Source: Onychostoma macrolepis (lineage: Eukaryota; Chordata; Actinopteri; Cypriniformes; Cyprinidae). From it: 64,000 bases of DNA. The stretch lies in contig NC_081174.1 of the NCBI RefSeq assembly GCF_012432095.1, forward strand, positions 27,321,196 to 27,385,195, written 5' to 3'. The position numbers were made by a program, and so were the translations under genes. Shown piece after piece: positions 60,293 through 64,000 of this stretch. Below the pieces are notes generated by a model. The model worked only from the letters and a program-made list of their open reading frames with translations. It ran no database searches and was not told where the DNA came from. How positions within the stretch are numbered: position 1 is the first letter of the stretch; each line of letters begins with the position of its first letter.

Positions 60293-61081
60293 GGGCTGAT
60301 CTTTACAAAACCTAAAAGATGTACATGACAAAGATTGACTTGCCTACAACAAATGCTGATAGATAAATTCAAGCATAAAAATCACAGTAATAACCAAATG
60401 ACATGACCAGGATGGCCGAGTGGTTAAGTCGTTGGACTTAGGGTCCAATGGACAAATGTCCTCGAGGTTCAAACCCCACTCCTGGTAGGGCTGATCTTTA
60501 AAAACCTAAAAGATGTACATGACAAAGATTGATTTGCCTATAACAAATGCTGATAGATAAATTCAAGCATAAAAATCACAGTAACAACCACATGACATGA
60601 CCAGGATGGCCGAGTGGTTAAGTCGTTGGACTTAAAATCCAATGGACAAATGTCCTCGAGTTCAAACCCCACTCCTGGTAGGGCTGATCTTTATAAAACC
60701 TAAAAGAAATACATGACAAAGATTGACTTGCCTACAACAAACGTTGATAAATTCTAGCATAAAAATCACAGTAATAAAAATCTAATGTTTGTACATTAAA
60801 ATCCAATCTTTGTACGTGACAAAGATTGATTTGCCTATAACAAATGCTGATAGATAAATTCAAGCATAAAAATCACAGTAATAACCACATGACATGACCA
60901 GGATGGTTAAGTCGTTGGACTTAAGTCCAATGGACAAATGTCCTCGAGAGTTCAAACCCGGCTCCTGGTAGGGCTAACCTTTAAAAACCTAAAAGATGTA
61001 CATGACAAAGATTGACTTGCCTACAACAAACGTTGATAAATTCTAGCATAAAAATCACAGTAATAAAAATCTAATGTAGTG

Positions 61082-61164
61082 ACCAGGGTGGCCGAGTGGT
61101 TAAGGCGTTGGACTTAAGATCCAATGGACAAATGTCCTCGTGGGTTCAAACCCCACTCCTGGTA
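61082..61164 (+). tRNA. tRNA-Leu (TAA), complete
   Basis: ACCAGGG body, loop CTTAAGA, 185 bases after D copy 60897. Confidence 0.8.
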
Positions 61165-62606
61165 GGGCTGATCTTTACAAAACCTAAAAGATGTACATGA
61201 CAAAGATTGACTTGCCTACAACAAATGCTGATAGATAAATTCAAGCATAAAAATCACAGTAACAACCACATGACATGACCAGGATGGCCGAGTGGTTAAG
61301 TCGTTGGACTTAAGATCCAATGGACAAATGTCCTTGAGAGTTCAAACCCGGCTCCTGGTAGGGCTAACCTTTAAAAACCTAAAAGAAATACATGACAAAG
61401 ATTGACTTGCCTACAACAAATGTTGATAAATTCTAGCATAAAAGTCACAGTAATAAAAATCTAATGTTTGTACATTAAAATCCAATCTTAGTACGTTACA
61501 AAGATTGATTTGCCTACAACAAATGCTGATAGATAAATTCAAGCATAAAAATCACAGTAATAACCAAATGACATGACCAGGATGGTTAAGTCGTTGGACT
61601 TAGGGTCCAATGGACAAATGTCCTCATGAGTTCAAACCCCACTCCTGGTAGGGCTAACCTTTAAAAACCTAAAAGAAATACATGACAAAGATTGACTTGC
61701 CTACAACAAACGTTGATAAATTCTAGCATAAAAATCACAGTAACAACCACATGACATGACCAGGATGGTTAAGTCGTTGGACTTAGGGTCCAATGGACAA
61801 ATGTCCTCGAGAGTTCAAACCCCACTCCTGGTAGGGCTAACCTTTAAAAACCTAAAAGAAATACATGACAAAGATTGACTTGCCTACAACAAACGTTGAT
61901 AAATTCTAGCATAAAAATCACAGTAATAAAATTCTAATGTTTGTACATTAAAATCCAATCTTTGTAAGTGACAAAGATTGATTTGCCTATAACAAATGCT
62001 GATAGATAAATTCAAGCATAAAAATCACAGTAATAACCACATGACATGACCAGGATGGTTAAGTCGTTGGACTTAGGGTCCAATGGACAAATGTCCTCGA
62101 GAGTTCAAACCCCACTCCTGGTACGGCTGATCTTCATAAAACCTAAAAGAAATACATGACAAAGATTGACTTGCCTACAACAAACGTTGATAAATTCTAG
62201 CATAAAAATCACAGTAACAACCACATGACATGACCAGGATGGTTAAGTCGTTGGACTTAGGTCCAATGGACAAATGTCCTCATGAGTTCAAACCCCACTC
62301 CTGGTAGGGCTGATCTTTATAAAACCTAAAAGATGTACGTGACAAAGATTGATTTGCCTATAACAAATGCTGATAGATAAATTCAAGCATAAAAATCACA
62401 TTAACAACCACATGACATGACCAGAATGGTTAAGTCGTTGGACTTAGGGTCCAATGGACAAATGTCCTCGAGAGTTTAAACCCGGCTCCTGGTAGGGCTA
62501 ACCTTTAAAAAACCTAAAAGAAATACATGACGAAGATTGACTTGCCTACAACAAACGTTGATAAATTCTAGCATAAAAATCACAGTAATAAAATTCTAAT
62601 GTAGTG

Positions 62607-62689
62607 ACCAGGGTGGCCGAGTGGTTAAGCCGTTGGACTTAAGATCCAATGGACAAATGTCCTCGTGGGTTCAAACCCCACTCCTGGTA
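62607..62689 (+). tRNA. tRNA-Leu (TAA), one D-stem mismatch
   Basis: TTAAGCCG gives a C-C mismatch in the D stem, unique in the array. Other stems are perfect. It ends a stretch of five D copies. Confidence 0.65.
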
Positions 62690-63946
62690 CGGCTGATCTT
62701 CATAAAACCTAAAAGAAATACATGACAAAGATTGACTTGCCTACAACAAACGTTGATAAATTCTAGCATAAAAGTCACAGTAATAAAAATCTAATGTTTG
62801 TACATTAAAATCCAATCTTTGTACGTGACAAAGATTGATTTGCCTATAACAAATGCTGATAGATAAATTCAAGCATAAAAATCACAGTAATAACCACATG
62901 ACATGACCAGGATGGTTAAGTCGTTGGACTTAGGGTCCAATGGACAAATGTCCTCGAGAGTTCAAACCCCACTCCTGGTAGGGCTGATCTTTATAAAACC
63001 TAAAAGATGTACGTGACAAAGATTGATTTGCCTATAACAAATGCTGATAGATAAATTCAAGCATAAAAATCACAGTAACAACCACATGACATGACCAGGA
63101 TGGCCGAGTGGTTAAGGCGTTGGACTTAGGGTCCAATGGACAAATGTCCTCGAGAGTTCAAACCCGGCTCCTGGTAGGGCTAACCTTTAAAAAACCTAAA
63201 AGAAATACATGACAAAGATTGATTTGCCTATAACAAATGCTGATAGATAAATTCAAGCATAAAAATCACAGTAATAACCACATGACATGACCAGGATGGT
63301 TAAGTCGTTGGACTTAGAGTCCAATGGACAAATGTCCTCGAGTTCAAACCCGGCTCCTGGTAGGGCTAACCTTTAAAAAACCTAAAAGAAATACATGACA
63401 AAGATTGACTTGCCTACAACAAACGTTGATAAATTCTAGCATAAAAATCACAGTAATAAAAATCTAATGTTTGTACATTAAAATCCAATCTTTGTACGTG
63501 ACAAAGATTGATTTGCCTATAACAAATGCTGATAGATAAATTCAAGCATAAAAATCACAGTAATAACCACATGACATGACCAGGATGGTTAAGTCGTTGG
63601 ACTTAGAGTCCAATGGACAAATGTCCTCGAGAGTTCAAACCCGGCTCCTGGTAGGGCTAACCTTTAAAAAACCTAAAAGAAATACATGACAAAGATTGAC
63701 TTGCCTACAACAAACGTTGATAAATTCTAGCATAAAAATCACAGTAACAACCACATGACATGACCAGGATGGTTAAGTCGTTGGACTTAGGGTCCAATGG
63801 ACAAATGTCCTCGAGAGTTCAAACCCCTCCTGGTAGGGCTAACCTTTAAAAACCTAAAAGAAATACATGACAAAGATTGACTTGCCTACAACAAACGTTG
63901 ATAAATTCTAGCATAAAAATCACAGTAATAAAAATCTAATGTAGTG

Positions 63947-64000
63947 ACCAGGGTGGCCGAGTGGTTAAGGCGTTGGACTTAAGATCCAATGGACAAATGT
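63947..64000 (+). tRNA. tRNA-Leu (TAA), cut by the window end
   Basis: The first 54 bases are identical to 41658. The array therefore continues to the right. Confidence 0.75.

Larger units (their letters stand above)
41010..64000 (+). repeat. Dense tRNA-Leu tandem array, 105 units, open at the right edge
   Basis: A partial copy at 41010-41058 is followed by 105 units starting at 41172. The complete unit is 83 nt: acceptor ACCAGG(A/G), A box TGGCCGAGTGG, anticodon arm TTGGA-CTTAAGA-TCCAA, extra arm GGAC-AAAT-GTCC, T arm GTGGG-TTCAAAC-CCCAC, 3' TCCTGGTA. This is type II tRNA-Leu with no intron and no encoded CCA. Start-to-start steps are 171-201 or 274-310, with one of 367 (54415 to 54782). 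Two classes exist: F (full D arm, 53) and D (CCGAGTGG deleted, 52). Long steps equal two short steps minus about 84, as if one tRNA copy had been removed and replaced by a short TTTGTACATTAAAATCC patch. I found no TTTT on the plus strand. Confidence 0.95.
60406..64000 (+). repeat. Array block 5, 17 units, last one cut by the window
   Basis: F-TAA: 60600 (two bases lost before the T arm), 61082, 61278 (bad T), 62607, 63947 (cut). F-TAG: 60406 (one base lost before the T arm), 63094 (bad T). D-TAG: 61576, 61759, 62049, 62420, 62906, 63290, 63579, 63763. D with a six-base loop: 60897, 62233. A run of five D copies spans 61576-62494. Confidence 0.9.

Noticed and set aside
41172..64000. CRISPR-like pattern of regular repeats and spacers
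   Set aside because: The repeat is a recognisable 83-nt tRNA, the spacers are themselves near-identical, and the context is vertebrate.
41172..64000. tRNA-derived SINE cluster
   Set aside because: Units are head-to-tail in one orientation with shared spacers and no poly-A or LINE-like tail, so this is a tandem array and not dispersed SINE insertions.

Overview
The window looks like teleost fish DNA, most likely a cyprinid. The evidence is AT-rich sequence full of short dispersed repeats of the kind common in zebrafish and carp (foldback elements, TIR elements, CA/TA/GA microsatellites), a Ty3/gypsy chromovirus, a truncated LINE, a THAP-bearing TTAA-target DNA element, and a very large tandem array of tRNA-Leu units. 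No intact host protein-coding gene is visible. The species assignment is an inference from repeat style.

Layout. 1-3045: a TIR-like unit carrying a minus-strand, multi-exon coding-type gene with phase-matched splice sites but a frameshift and stops; I read it as a pseudogene of a multicopy fish family. 3046-9750: AT-rich DNA with dispersed repeats, microsatellites and a strong hairpin. 9746-14731: a complete LTR retrotransposon (gag, protease, RT-RNase H, integrase, chromodomain) with 392-bp LTRs that read as identical and a 5-bp target duplication, yet with many frame breaks inside. 14732-35685: mostly non-coding, holding a 942-bp TIR element with the first coding exon of what may be the same gene family as at 1-3045, several foldback elements, a nested DNA transposon, and some GC-richer low-repeat islands. 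35686-41009: a decayed, transposon-riddled left margin of the tRNA array, with two partial THAP elements and an internally deleted LINE. 41010-64000: the dense array, running off the right edge.

The array is the outstanding feature. I counted 105 tRNA-Leu-like units from 41172 to the end. Intervals fall in two sizes, about 171-201 bp and about 274-310 bp. Of the 105, 53 keep the D-arm (A box) and mostly carry anticodon TAA; 52 have lost eight bases of the D-arm and mostly carry TAG. About 19 copies could fold as a complete type II tRNA-Leu. One of these (55915) has an intact body with the TAG anticodon. A deleted TAG copy followed 171-190 bp later by a full TAA copy recurs about 25 times, so the real amplification unit is a dimer or larger. 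I could find no run of four T on the sense strand anywhere in the dense array, so no unit has a standard RNA polymerase III terminator.

How it fits together: the tRNA units appear to have spread by unequal exchange and gene conversion, which mixed anticodon, D-arm and T-stem states. Both anticodon loops and spacers offer TTAA sites, and the two THAP elements sit at such sites. The left margin is where copies have decayed and transposons have accumulated. All counts were made by eye.
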